Below are positions 1 to 10,990 of a stretch of DNA of 64,000 nucleotides, one piece after another. Numbering within the stretch: the stretch's first letter is position 1; every line of letters begins with the position of its first letter. The notes beneath the pieces were generated by a model, which searched no databases, was not told the DNA's origin, and saw nothing but the letters and a program-made list of their open reading frames with translations. Where the stretch lies: NCBI GenBank assembly GCA_002356635.1, contig CP023454.1, positions 1,658,501 through 1,722,500 on the forward strand. The letters are read 5' to 3'. The position numbers were made by a program, and so were the translations under genes. The stretch comes from Rhodobacteraceae bacterium QY30 (GTDB lineage: Bacteria; Pseudomonadota; Alphaproteobacteria; Rhodobacterales; Rhodobacteraceae).

Positions 1-1
1 C

Positions 2-520
2 ATGATGCTGGTCACTTCGCTGATCTGGCTGGTGCGGCGCCACCATGTGTCGGCGCTGGCGGCCAAGGCGGCGGCGCCCATCGGCATGACCATGACGCTG
101 GTCGCCCTGGTCACCGGGGCCTTCTGGGGCCAGCCGATGTGGGGCACCTGGTGGGCCTGGGATCCGCGGCTGACGTCGTTCCTGATCCTGTTCCTGTTCT
201 ACCTGGGCTACATCGCCCTGTGGGAAGCGATCGAGAACCCGGATGCCGCCGCCGACCTGACCTCGGTCCTGTGTCTGGTCGGATCGGTCTTCGCGCTGCT
301 CAGCCGCTATGCGGTGCTGTTCTGGAACCAGGGCCTGCACCAGGGGGCATCCCTGTCGATGGACCGCAAGGAGAACGTGTCCGACGTATTCTGGGTGCCG
401 CTGGTGGTGACGATTGCAGGCTTCGTGCTGGGCTTCGTCGCGCTGGTTCTGCTCAGGACGCGGACTGAAATCCGGTCGCGCCGGTTGCGCGCGCTGGAGG
501 CACGGGAGAGGATGTCGTGA
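2..520 (+). CDS. ccmC: Heme exporter protein CcmC, C-terminal part (5' end outside window)
   Basis: Inner-membrane protein of System I cytochrome c maturation; it holds heme at the periplasmic face and passes it to CcmE together with the CcmAB ABC transporter. The 172 residues visible carry the tryptophan-rich WWD-type signature WGTWWAWDPRLTS (about residues 47-59 of the visible part) and several hydrophobic segments. The frame is open to the left edge, and known CcmC proteins are about 240 residues, so roughly a quarter is missing upstream. The stop overlaps the ccmD start by one base (TGATG), and ccmG follows, as in the R. capsulatus helCDX order. ccmA and ccmB are expected just before the window. 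Confidence 0.93.
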   Translation: MMLVTSLIWLVRRHHVSALAAKAAAPIGMTMTLVALVTGAFWGQPMWGTWWAWDPRLTSFLILFLFYLGYIALWEAIENPDAAADLTSVLCLVGSVFALLSRYAVLFWNQGLHQGASLSMDRKENVSDVFWVPLVVTIAGFVLGFVALVLLRTRTEIRSRRLRALEARERMS

Positions 521-675
521 TGCCCGATCTTGGGAAGTATGCCGTCACGGTCCTGTCGGCCTATGGCGTGTCGCTGGGCCTTCTGGCGGCACTGATCGTC
601 GCCAGCCTCTGGCGTTCGGCGCGGGTGCGGCGCGCGCTGGAAGCGCAGGAAGCAAGGATGCAGAAGAATGGCTAA
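520..675 (+). CDS. ccmD: Heme exporter protein CcmD
   Basis: A 51-residue protein starting MPDLGKYAVTVLSAYGVSL, with one transmembrane segment followed by a short basic tail. CcmD proteins are small single-span membrane proteins that help release heme-loaded CcmE from the CcmABC complex. Identification rests on size, topology and position: the gene sits between ccmC (one-base overlap) and ccmG (8-base overlap), which is the standard ccmCDG order. Sequence conservation in this family is low, so context carries most of the weight. Confidence 0.85.
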   Translation: MPDLGKYAVTVLSAYGVSLGLLAALIVASLWRSARVRRALEAQEARMQKNG

Positions 676-1207
676 GGTTTCGCCGCTGATGATCCTGCCG
701 CCGGTGCTGTTCTTCGGGCTGGCGGGGATCTTCATCTGGGGCATGGCGCGCCCCGATCCGACGGCCATTCCATCGGCGCTGATCGGACAGCAGGCGCCGG
801 CGGTGACGGCCGGTCCCTTTCCCGGCGCCCCTGCCTTCACCTCGGCCGTTCTGGCGGACGGCAAGGTCAAGATCGTGAATTTCTGGGCCAGCTGGTGCGG
901 ACCCTGCCGGGCCGAGCATCCAAACCTGATGGCCTTGTCGAAGGAAGGCATCCCCGTCTACGGCGTGAACTACCGCGATCGCGTTGGTGATGCGCAGGCC
1001 TTCCTGGCCGAACTGGGCAATCCTTTCTCAGCCATCGCCCTGGACGAAAAGGCGAAGATGGGGTTCGAGTGGGGCGTGACCTCGGTTCCGGAAAGCTTCG
1101 TCATCGACGGGCAGGGTCGGGTCGTGAAGCGGATCACCGGACCGCTGGTGCAGCGCGTGATCGAAAGCGACCTGCGTCCGGCGCTGGCCCAGGCGGCTGG
1201 CGGCTGA
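668..1207 (+). CDS. ccmG: Thiol:disulfide interchange protein CcmG/DsbE (HelX-like)
   Basis: Membrane-anchored periplasmic thioredoxin-like protein that keeps apocytochrome c CXXCH cysteines reduced for heme attachment, drawing electrons from CcdA. The 179 residues comprise an N-terminal hydrophobic anchor (about 7-26) and a thioredoxin fold with the active site WCGPC (C77, C80) and the later cis-proline region VTSVPESFV. The length is typical. It overlaps ccmD by 8 bases, so translation is probably coupled. The likely partner ccdA lies at 17.9 kb in this window rather than beside it. Confidence 0.93.
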   Translation: MAKVSPLMILPPVLFFGLAGIFIWGMARPDPTAIPSALIGQQAPAVTAGPFPGAPAFTSAVLADGKVKIVNFWASWCGPCRAEHPNLMALSKEGIPVYGVNYRDRVGDAQAFLAELGNPFSAIALDEKAKMGFEWGVTSVPESFVIDGQGRVVKRITGPLVQRVIESDLRPALAQAAGG

Positions 1208-1528
1208 CGCACCGCTTTGCGGGGCCGTCAGTGGCCGCGGATCAGCGCAATCCAGAAGACAAACACCAGGATTTCGCAAAGCGGGATACACATCCGCCGA
1301 GAGATATCAAGGAACATTCCAATAACTCGCAACGCAAACGGCTTTCCGGGAATATCTCGCCCGGACTTGCGTCAATTATCAGGCGATCGCCCCCGGATCC
1401 CAGAGTTTCCGCAACTTTTGCGGGAATAACTGTGTTTCCTGAAGAAGGTGAACCGAAGCGAGAGTCGTTTCGCTTGAGGGAGGGCGCGCGGGCGCCGACC
1501 GAGCCAAGTCGGGGTTCGGACCTTAGCC
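1208..1528. other. Intergenic region between ccmG and acnA terminator, no gene seen
   Basis: About 320 bases between the convergent ccmG and acnA genes. Short frames here do not resemble proteins. An imperfect inverted repeat (TTCCGCAA at 1407-1414 against TTGCGGGAA at 1418-1426) and a short stem around 1457-1475 are visible, without a clear T-tract that would make either a good terminator for ccmG. Its AT content is higher than that of the flanking genes. Confidence 0.5.
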
Positions 1529-1559
1529 AAAAAGGTTGCAGGCCCAAAGGCCTGCAACC
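1529..1559 (-). terminator. Rho-independent terminator of acnA
   Basis: On the minus strand a perfect 10-bp stem (GGTTGCAGGC / GCCTGCAACC, 1534-1559) with a six-base loop is followed directly by TTTTTGG. It starts 11 bases past the acnA stop codon. This is a textbook intrinsic terminator. Confidence 0.93.
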
Positions 1560-1570
1560 GGTTGTTCAGA

Positions 1571-4327
<2,757 letters not shown>

Positions 4328-4412
4328 GGAAACTGGCTCCCTTCCGTGTGATGGGTGTCGCGATTGGGCTTCTGCCGCATTGCGGGCTTTGCTACAAGGG
4401 TTTCGCTGCGAA

Positions 4413-4446
4413 ATTGTATACCATTGTGCACAATTGTTGGCAATTG
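4413..4446 (-). promoter_or_regulatory. acnA promoter with tandem palindromic operator candidates
   Basis: The region holds ATTGTATACCAT (4413-4424), the perfect 12-bp palindrome ATTGTGCACAAT (4423-4434) and CAATTG repeated four bases apart (4431-4436, 4441-4446). Read on the acnA strand, TTGCCA followed 17 bases later by TATACA could be the -35 and -10 hexamers, placing the palindrome in the spacer. GTATAC-centred palindromes are typical of GntR-family operators. A related arrangement precedes icd at 62.86 kb. Regulator identity is inference. Confidence 0.55.
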
Positions 4447-4586
4447 CCGCCGACGGCTTTGCTTTGCGGTCCCTTGGGCGACCGAGGGGTCACGAATTGT
4501 CGTGCGCCTCTCTCGCAAAACCTTGATTGGTCAGTGTCGCTGGTATTGCTTACCACGAAGCGACAGGGGAAAGCGGAACTGACGGA

Positions 4587-5366
4587 ATGATGGACCAGTC
4601 GAAACCTTCCGGGCGCGGGAAAACCGCCCTGTTTCCGCCCCGGGCCCGCGTGATTCTTTCCCGGGCGCTGGTCGGGGCGGTGGCGGTTCTGGCGGGGATG
4701 GTCGCGGCACCCGTATTCGCCGAACCGGGCGGCAATGTCCCGGTCGTGGTGGAATTGTTTACCTCGCAGGGATGTTCCGCCTGTCCGCCGGCCGATGCGC
4801 TGCTGGAAACACTGGCAACGAACGAGGACGTGATCGCGCTTGCGCTGCATGTCGACTACTGGGACTACATCGGTTGGGAAGACGAGTTCGCCGATCCCGC
4901 CTTCACCGAGCGCCAGAAGATGTATGCCCGTGCGGCCGGGGCACGCACGATCTACACGCCCCAGATGATCGTCGGCGGGATGGAACACCTGGTCGGGGTT
5001 CGTCCCGAGGAGCTTTCGGCGCTGATCGGCCAGCACATCGCCAGCCCGCTTCCCGTGTCCGTCAGCCTCAGCCGGGCGAACGGCAGCCTGCGGATCGATG
5101 CCACGGCGCGCGAACCGCTGGGCCGCCCCGCCGTCGTGCAGGTGGTGCGCTACATCCCCTCCGAAACCGTGGCGATCACCCGCGGCGAGAACGCGGGCCA
5201 GACGGTGCGTTATTCCAACATCGTGCGCAGCTGGACCGAAATCGGCGTCTGGGACGGCGCGTCGCCGCTGTCGCTCAGCCAGCCGATAACGGGGCCCGAG
5301 CCGACCGTGGTCATCGTCCAGGAACCCGGTCCCGGCCGCATCCTCGGCGCCGCGCGGCTGTGGTAG
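4587..5366 (+). CDS. DUF1223 family exported thioredoxin-fold protein
   Basis: A 259-residue protein of unknown function. It has a basic N-terminus, a hydrophobic signal segment (about 26-41) and a likely signal peptidase site after PVFA (residue 45). The mature part opens with VVVELFTSQGCSACPPAD, where C63 and C66 form a CXXC in a thioredoxin-like fold; this is the hallmark of DUF1223. Function is not established, though an oxidoreductase role in the periplasm is plausible. ATG at 4587 (or 4590) was preferred over an upstream TTG at 4527 because it places the signal peptide close to the N-terminus. The gene is convergent with the next acyltransferase gene (16-base gap). Confidence 0.85.
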   Translation: MMDQSKPSGRGKTALFPPRARVILSRALVGAVAVLAGMVAAPVFAEPGGNVPVVVELFTSQGCSACPPADALLETLATNEDVIALALHVDYWDYIGWEDEFADPAFTERQKMYARAAGARTIYTPQMIVGGMEHLVGVRPEELSALIGQHIASPLPVSVSLSRANGSLRIDATAREPLGRPAVVQVVRYIPSETVAITRGENAGQTVRYSNIVRSWTEIGVWDGASPLSLSQPITGPEPTVVIVQEPGPGRILGAARLW

Positions 5367-5382
5367 GGGTCCGGCCTTCCGA

Positions 5383-6276
5383 TCAGCCCCGCCAGCGGCG
5401 GTGGATCCAGAACCACTGGTCCATGTGGTTGCGCACCAGCGCCTCGAGGCTGTCGTTGATGGCCTGGGTCATGGTCTGCGGGTCCGACGGCGGGATCGGC
5501 GCCTCGACCACGATGTCGAAATCCAGGCCGTTTTTCCGCCGGATGCCGTAGACCGGAATCACCTCGGCCTTGTAGCGCAGCGCCAGGTCGGCGGCCGAAG
5601 TCGCCGTGAAGGCGGTTTCCCCGAAGAAGGTCAGCGGCGCGCCGTGGTTCATGTGCTGGTCCATGAGCAGCCCCAGCATCCCGCCCGACCGGAGGAAACG
5701 CACCATATCCGCCAGCCCCCGGTTCCCGCGCGGGAAAAGGGGCGTGCCGATGGCCGAGATCGTCTTCAGGTAATGGGCGTTGAACAGCGGGTTCGACATG
5801 GGCTTGTAAAGCGCGCCGACCCGGTAGCCGCGCGCGATCAGCGCCGCCCGTGCCACGTCGTAGTTGCCGAAGTGACCGGTGGCCAGGATCACCGGCCGGT
5901 TTTCCCGATGCGCCGCCTCCAGCGCGGCGGCGCCGGGGCCGGTCAGGGGGATGCTGCGGATTCGGTCGATGAACTCGGGGCCGGAATACATCTCGGCCAA
6001 AGTGCGGCCGACATTGTCCGGAACGGCGCGCATCAGGCGGCGCACCTCGGCCTCGGGCAGGTCGGGCCGCACGCGGGCAAGGTTGTCGCGGATGCGGGCG
6101 CTGTAGCCCGCCAGGGGCGCCACAAGTCGTGAAACGATCCACCCCGCCACCGGCACCCGCAGGCGATAGGGCAGGAGTTTCAGGGCGCCGACGAAGGCCA
6201 GGAAGGCCGAGTTGACCACCCGGTCGCCAAGGGTCGGACGGGAGGGACGGGCCGGGCGGGAGGTGGCATCGGACAT
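5383..6276 (-). CDS. Lysophospholipid/lipid A acyltransferase family protein (LpxL/HtrB-like)
   Basis: Predicted inner-membrane acyltransferase, probably adding a secondary acyl chain to lipid A or a related lipid. The 297 residues contain the family HX4D catalytic motif in ATGHFGNYD (H135, D140), followed by FPRGNRGLADMVRFL and DQHMNHG in the usual order. Length is typical for LpxL/LpxM (about 300). The frame continues to 6711, but upstream residues are not protein-like, so MSDATSRP at 6276 was chosen; its ribosome-binding site is weak. It stands alone, followed upstream by a long gap. Substrate cannot be decided from sequence. Confidence 0.85.
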   Translation of the reverse strand: MSDATSRPARPSRPTLGDRVVNSAFLAFVGALKLLPYRLRVPVAGWIVSRLVAPLAGYSARIRDNLARVRPDLPEAEVRRLMRAVPDNVGRTLAEMYSGPEFIDRIRSIPLTGPGAAALEAAHRENRPVILATGHFGNYDVARAALIARGYRVGALYKPMSNPLFNAHYLKTISAIGTPLFPRGNRGLADMVRFLRSGGMLGLLMDQHMNHGAPLTFFGETAFTATSAADLALRYKAEVIPVYGIRRKNGLDFDIVVEAPIPPSDPQTMTQAINDSLEALVRNHMDQWFWIHRRWRG

Positions 6277-7039
6277 GCACGCAGGAACCTGAGGACGCGG
6301 AACTGCCACCGCGCAGGCGCGGCCAGACATAATCGCCATGGCCCCGGCACGCAAGGCGCGCGGCCCGTCGAACCGGCGGGCCTTGCCGGGAGGGGCGCAG
6401 ATCTCCTGCTGCAATGGGCCGCGGGTCGCCGTCACTGCTGCCCTGCGCGAAGCGGTGGCGGAGGGCGAATCCTGAACCGCCGCCACCCGGACGCGTGACA
6501 GATCCAGCGCGGCAGGCGAGGACAAGGCCATCGTACAAGCGTCGCAATGGAATGGACGAGGAAGGTGGGGAACCCGGGACAGTTGCGCCAGCATGAAGCC
6601 CGCGCCCAAGACAGCGCACCCAGGACCGGGGCGCGCTTCGGCACGAAGCCGATCGTCGCAACGTTCCAGGTTGCCGCCGCTCCCCCCGGTCGGGATCGGT
6701 TTGCTCCGCAACGCCGCGATGGAAGTCCGTCCCAGGCACCGGTCGGGCGGATGTCGCAGGGTGGTGCGCCCGGAGATACCAGGACGGCCCGTCTGACCGG
6801 ATCCTCATCCGCTTCCCGGCTCTTGTCTGCTGTTTGTGCCGGGCTTCAGGTGACCTGCCGCGGAACACCATCTCCGGCGCCGACGTTCCTCGACCCGCAT
6901 TGCGGTGGCCATGCGTTGAGCCGGGCGGGAACGGTCAGGGGACCGGAGTTTCCCCGACTGACCCGACTCGTCCGGCAGCGCGTTACCCAGACACGGGCAA
7001 CATTACCGCGCGGAAGCGCGACGTCGATCCGGAAGCGGT
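6277..7039. other. 763-base gap with no recognisable gene
   Basis: The space between the acyltransferase start and the fliG stop (both minus strand). Frames on both strands are long only because of high GC and give Arg/Pro/Ala-rich translations that resemble no protein. No convincing tRNA, terminator with T-tract or repeat was found; only short stems such as CGCGCGGAAGCGCG near 7007-7020. It may contain the acyltransferase promoter and decayed sequence. Confidence 0.5.
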
Positions 7040-8107
7040 TCAGTCCTCTTCGTCCGGGACCAGGAAGGTGATTTCCCCGGCGGCTTCCAGGTCGCGGATG
7101 GCCGCAACGATCGTGCCCATCGCGGCTTCGGCATCCTTTTCCCGCACGCGTCCCAGGCTTGCCATTTCGTCGCGCAGCGTGCCCGCCATGCGTTGCGACA
7201 TGTTGGACAGGATGTGTTCTGCGGCCTCGGCCTCGCGCGGGCCGGCACCGGCCAGCGCCGTCACCAGCACCGACTGATCCACGCTGCGCGCCACTTTCGG
7301 CACATCGCGGGCACTGATCCGTGCAGGGATATGCGCGAAGGTGAAGATCACCTTGCGGACCTGTTCGGCAAAGCCCTGGTCCGATTCTTCCAGGCCCCGG
7401 AGTAGATCGTCGCGCAGCACCCCCGTCGTGGCGTTGAGGATCGCGCCCACCCGATCGACCGGCGGGGCCGCGAAGGCAGTCGCCGGGCGGGCGGATAGCT
7501 GCGCGACCAGCGACTGGCCGATACGCTCCACCGTTTCAGGTGACACGGTGCCGGTCTGGGAGACGGCGTAGGCGATCCGTCGGGCCCGGTCGCCCTGCAG
7601 ACGCCCCAGCATGTTCGCGGCCCGTGCCACCGGCAGCTTCGACAGCAGGATCGCGCAGACTTCCGGGCTTTCGTCCTGAAGGACCGGCATCATGATGTCC
7701 GGGTCCATCCCGGAAATCGCTTGCCAGGGATCGGCGCCGTCCTTCATGCCCGCCGCCCGGCGGATCCGGGTCAGCGCCTGGTCCGAGACATGGCCGTCCA
7801 CCATCTTCACCGCATGTTCGATCCCGCCGAAGGTCACGCCGACCGATTCGATCCGGGCGGCGAATTCGCCGATCACCGACAGCATCGTGTCCCGGTCCAC
7901 CAGCCGCATCCGGCCCATTTCTTCGGTTATGGCGATCTGGTGGTCGTCGGGCAGGTCGCGCAACGGAAGGGGCGCGCCTTCGCTGAGCAGGAGGCGCGCG
8001 ATGACGGCCGCCTTCTGCCGGCCCGTCAGGGCCTGGGCCGGGGCGGCGACGGCGGTGGTGGCGGCGAAGGAGGAAGCCTGGATTGACGGGACGGGCAGGG
8101 CGGACAT
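7040..8107 (-). CDS. fliG: Flagellar motor switch protein FliG
   Basis: Cytoplasmic rotor protein that couples the MS ring to the C ring and interacts with MotA. The 355 residues show FliG N-terminal (TGRQKAAVIARLLL, about 30-43), middle and C-terminal armadillo-like domains, including SPEVCAILLSKLP and the torque-helix region SVDQSVLVTALAGA. Length is near the family norm (about 330-360). ATG at 8107 has GAAGG 9 bases upstream; an ORF extension to 8311 runs through the purB terminator and is not credible. No other flagellar gene is in the window. A near-consensus CtrA box lies 54-68 bases upstream, fitting CtrA control of motility in this order. Confidence 0.9.
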   Translation of the reverse strand: MSALPVPSIQASSFAATTAVAAPAQALTGRQKAAVIARLLLSEGAPLPLRDLPDDHQIAITEEMGRMRLVDRDTMLSVIGEFAARIESVGVTFGGIEHAVKMVDGHVSDQALTRIRRAAGMKDGADPWQAISGMDPDIMMPVLQDESPEVCAILLSKLPVARAANMLGRLQGDRARRIAYAVSQTGTVSPETVERIGQSLVAQLSARPATAFAAPPVDRVGAILNATTGVLRDDLLRGLEESDQGFAEQVRKVIFTFAHIPARISARDVPKVARSVDQSVLVTALAGAGPREAEAAEHILSNMSQRMAGTLRDEMASLGRVREKDAEAAMGTIVAAIRDLEAAGEITFLVPDEED

Positions 8108-8160
8108 TCGGGAACAACCTTCGGCAGCGGCAGGGGTGCGCCTACCTTTGCGCCTTGTCG

Positions 8161-8175
8161 TTAAGACGAGGTTAC
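8161..8175 (-). promoter_or_regulatory. Candidate CtrA-binding site upstream of fliG
   Basis: TTAA-N7-TTAC (minus strand GTAA-N7-TTAA) matches seven of eight conserved bases of the CtrA box TTAA-N7-TTAA. It lies in the short region between the purB terminator and the fliG start. CtrA controls flagellar genes in Rhodobacterales, which makes this site plausible, but one near-match can also arise by chance. Confidence 0.5.
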
Positions 8176-8196
8176 GCGCCGCCATCTCCTGACGCG

Positions 8197-8225
8197 AAAA
8201 AACGGCGGCACCAAGGCGCCGCCGT
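8197..8225 (-). terminator. Rho-independent terminator of purB
   Basis: On the minus strand an 8-bp stem ACGGCGGC / GCCGCCGT (8202-8225) with an 8-base loop is followed by a run of six T (8197-8202). It lies 28 bases beyond the purB stop and separates purB from fliG. Confidence 0.9.
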
Positions 8226-8252
8226 TCGTTTCGTTGCGAAAATGGCGGCCGA

Positions 8253-9560
8253 TCAGGCCGCGCCGAAAACCCGCTTGAAGATCGTGTCGACATGCTTGGT
8301 GTGATACCCAAGGTCGAATTTTTCTTCGATCTCGGCCGGGCTGAGCGCCGCGGTCACTTCCGGGTCGGCCAGAAGCTCGGTCTTGAAGTCGGCGCCCTGT
8401 TCCCAGACCTTCATCGCGTTCCTTTGCACCAGCCGGTAGCTGTCTTCGCGGCTGACGCCCGCCTGCGTCAGCGCCAGAAGCACCCGCTGCGACATGACCA
8501 GGCCTTTGAACTTGTTCATGTTCTTCAGCATGTTGTCCGGGTAGATGACCAGCTTTTCGATCACGCCCGCCAGACGGTTCAGCGCGAAATCCAGCGTGAT
8601 GGTCGCGTCGGGGCCGATGCCGCGTTCGACCGAGCTGTGCGAAATGTCACGTTCGTGCCAAAGCGCCACGTTTTCCATCGCCGGGATCACGGCCATGCGG
8701 ACCAGCCGGGCAAGGCCGGTCAGGTTTTCGGTCAGCACCGGGTTGCGCTTGTGCGGCATCGCCGACGAACCCTTCTGGCCGGGGCTGAAGAATTCCTCTG
8801 CCTCCAGCACCTCGGTCCGCTGCATGTGGCGGATCTCGATGGCCACGTTTTCAATGCTGCTGGCGATGACGCCCAGCGTGGCGAAGAACATCGCATGGCG
8901 GTCGCGCGGGATCACTTGAGTGCTGATCGGTTCGGGGCGCAGGCCCAGTTTTTCGCAGACATGTTCCTCGACCGCGGGGTCGATGTTGGCGAATGTGCCG
9001 ACCGCGCCCGAGATGGCGCCGGTCGCGACTTCTTTGCGGGCAGCCTGCAGGCGCGCCTTGTTGCGGTCCATTTCGGCGTAGAAACGCGCGAAGGTCAGGC
9101 CCATCGTGGTGGGTTCGGCGTGGATGCCGTGGCTGCGGCCGATGCGCACCGTGTCCTTGTGTTCGAAGGCGCGTTTCTTCAGCGCCGCCAGAACCCGGTC
9201 CATGTCGGCCAGAAGGATGTCGGCGGCGCGGACCAGCTGGATGTTCAGCGTGGTGTCCAGAACGTCGGACGAAGTCATGCCCTGATGGACGAAGCGCGCA
9301 TCTTCCGATCCGATGTGTTCGGCCAGATGCGTCAGGAAGGCGATCACGTCATGCTTGGTCACGGCTTCGATCTCATCGATCCGGGCCACGTCGAAGTCCA
9401 CGTCCTTGGCGCGCCAGACCGCTTCGGCATTGGCCTTCGGGATCACGCCCAATGCGGCCTGCGCGTCACAGGCATGGGCCTCGATTTCATACCAGATGCG
9501 GAACTTGGTTTCCGGCGACCAGATCGCCACCATTTCGGGGCGGGAATAGCGAGGGATCAT
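8253..9560 (-). CDS. purB: Adenylosuccinate lyase
   Basis: Purine biosynthesis enzyme that cleaves SAICAR to AICAR and adenylosuccinate to AMP, releasing fumarate. The 435-residue length is standard. The fumarase/aspartase superfamily signature is SSAMPHKRNP, and the TSSDVLDT and GRSHGIHAEPT active-site regions are present. MIPRYSRPEM at 9560 is the usual family N-terminus and has GGAAAGG about 8 bases upstream; a further extension to 9641 is unneeded. The gene is divergent from the DUF6314 gene, and purQ follows only 0.7 kb away on the other strand, so two purine genes flank a gene of unknown function. Confidence 0.96.
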   Translation of the reverse strand: MIPRYSRPEMVAIWSPETKFRIWYEIEAHACDAQAALGVIPKANAEAVWRAKDVDFDVARIDEIEAVTKHDVIAFLTHLAEHIGSEDARFVHQGMTSSDVLDTTLNIQLVRAADILLADMDRVLAALKKRAFEHKDTVRIGRSHGIHAEPTTMGLTFARFYAEMDRNKARLQAARKEVATGAISGAVGTFANIDPAVEEHVCEKLGLRPEPISTQVIPRDRHAMFFATLGVIASSIENVAIEIRHMQRTEVLEAEEFFSPGQKGSSAMPHKRNPVLTENLTGLARLVRMAVIPAMENVALWHERDISHSSVERGIGPDATITLDFALNRLAGVIEKLVIYPDNMLKNMNKFKGLVMSQRVLLALTQAGVSREDSYRLVQRNAMKVWEQGADFKTELLADPEVTAALSPAEIEEKFDLGYHTKHVDTIFKRVFGAA

Positions 9561-9634
9561 GGCGCGTGCCTTTCCGTGCTGTAGAAGGGGGCTGTAAAAG
9601 GGGTTGGTCCGCGCTTTATGCGGATGGGGTTGAC

Positions 9635-10252
9635 ATGGCAAGACGCGACGAAGGCCCGGCGGCCGGGATGCCTGGCGGAGGCGCGATGGCGGCAGAGGCC
9701 GCGCCCGGTCCGCTGGCAGCGTTCACGGGCGAATGGACGGTGTCGCGGCGAATCCACGACCGGCGCGGCGGGCAAGAGGGGACGTTTCGCGGCCGGGCGC
9801 GGTTCCAGACCGAAGGCGCGGGCCTGCGCTACCACGAGGACGGGACGCTGACCTTGGGGCAGGGGATGCCGCTTCGGGCAACGCGCGACTATCTGTGGCG
9901 GCTGGAGGAGCACCGGATCGTGGTGGACTACGGCGACGGGAGGCCCTTCCATGCCTTTGACCCGGCCGATCCGGTGGCCGAGCACCTCTGCGGCCAGGAC
10001 CTTTATCAGGTTGAGTATGATTTCGGCCGCTGGCCCATGTGGCGGACGGTCTGGGTGGTGGCGGGGCCCGCCAAGGACTACCGGATGATCACCGATTACG
10101 CCCCCGCGCCCCCCGTCGTGCCGGAGCCGCCCGCATTCGAAACCCGGGCGCCGCTGCCGACGCTGCCGCCGCTTCGACCGCAGCATGCCTTTCGCAATCC
10201 CGTCTGGCAGAGCGCGCCCAATTGGAGTAAGGGGCGCCTGTCCCGTCCCTGA
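9635..10252 (+). CDS. DUF6314 family protein
   Basis: A 205-residue protein of unknown function. The core (about residues 25-160) matches the DUF6314 pattern as I know it: LAAFTGEWTVSRRIHDR, then GTFRGRARF, GLRYHEDGTL, RDYLWRL, DGRPFHAFDP, HLCGQDLYQVEYDF and a GPAKDYRMITDY end. The pattern suggests a small beta-barrel, lipocalin-like fold. The last 45 residues are proline-rich and not part of that core. Start candidates are ATG 9635 and internal ATGs near 9668 and 9686. It is separated from purQ by 24 bases and may be co-transcribed with it. Confidence 0.72.
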   Translation: MARRDEGPAAGMPGGGAMAAEAAPGPLAAFTGEWTVSRRIHDRRGGQEGTFRGRARFQTEGAGLRYHEDGTLTLGQGMPLRATRDYLWRLEEHRIVVDYGDGRPFHAFDPADPVAEHLCGQDLYQVEYDFGRWPMWRTVWVVAGPAKDYRMITDYAPAPPVVPEPPAFETRAPLPTLPPLRPQHAFRNPVWQSAPNWSKGRLSRP

Positions 10253-10276
10253 TCCCTTTCCCGGAGCGCCCCAGCG

Positions 10277-10945
10277 ATGAAAGCCACCGTCATCACCTTT
10301 CCCGGATCCAACTGCGACCGCGACCTGGCGGTGGCCTTCGAAAAGGCCGGGGCCAGCGTGACGCGGGTCTGGCACAAGGATGATGCGCTGCCCCAGGGCA
10401 CTGACATCGTCGGTGTGCCAGGCGGTTTTTCGTTCGGTGATTATTTGCGCTGCGGCGCCATCGCCGCCCAGTCGCCCATTGCCCGCGCCCTGGCCGATCA
10501 CGCCGCACGCGGCGGCTATGTGATCGGCATCTGCAACGGCTTTCAGGTGCTGACCGAGATGCGCCTGCTGCCGGGCGTCCTGATGCGGAACGCCGGGCTC
10601 AAGTTCATCTGCAAGCCGGTGACACTTACTGTCGAGACGACCGACAGCGCCTTTACCAATGCCGCGACCAAGGGGCAAAGCCTGACGGTGCCCGTCGCCC
10701 ATCACGACGGCAACTACACGATCGACGCCGAAGGGCTGGCGCGGCTGAAGGCCGAGGACCGGATTGCCTTCCGCTATGTCGCGAACCCGAACGGCTCGAT
10801 GGAGGACATTGCCGGGGTCCTGTCGGAAAACCGCCGCGTGCTGGGAATGATGCCCCATCCCGAACGCGCGTTGGACGGAACGTCGGGCGGCACCGATGGA
10901 TCGGTGATTTTCCGCTCGATTCTGGGTGCCATGGCCGCCGCCTGA
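10277..10945 (+). CDS. purQ: Phosphoribosylformylglycinamidine synthase subunit PurQ
   Basis: Glutaminase subunit of the three-part FGAM synthase (PurL-PurQ-PurS) of purine biosynthesis; it supplies ammonia from glutamine. The 222 residues start MKATVITFPGSNCDRD, which is diagnostic, with the nucleophile in GICNGFQ (C86) and the His/Glu pair in MMPHPER (H194, E196). Length is normal. A GGAG lies 10 bases upstream of the ATG. purS and purL are not adjacent here, which differs from the common purC-purS-purQ order. Confidence 0.96.
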   Translation: MKATVITFPGSNCDRDLAVAFEKAGASVTRVWHKDDALPQGTDIVGVPGGFSFGDYLRCGAIAAQSPIARALADHAARGGYVIGICNGFQVLTEMRLLPGVLMRNAGLKFICKPVTLTVETTDSAFTNAATKGQSLTVPVAHHDGNYTIDAEGLARLKAEDRIAFRYVANPNGSMEDIAGVLSENRRVLGMMPHPERALDGTSGGTDGSVIFRSILGAMAAA

Positions 10946-10990
10946 CCCGCATGGCTTGAGCCTGCCATTCGCTCCGCTTAGAAGCGGGGC

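Noticed and set aside
5210-6871. 553-codon minus-strand frame overlapping the acyltransferase
   Set aside because: Different frame from the acyltransferase; translation is low-complexity Arg/Pro/Gly.
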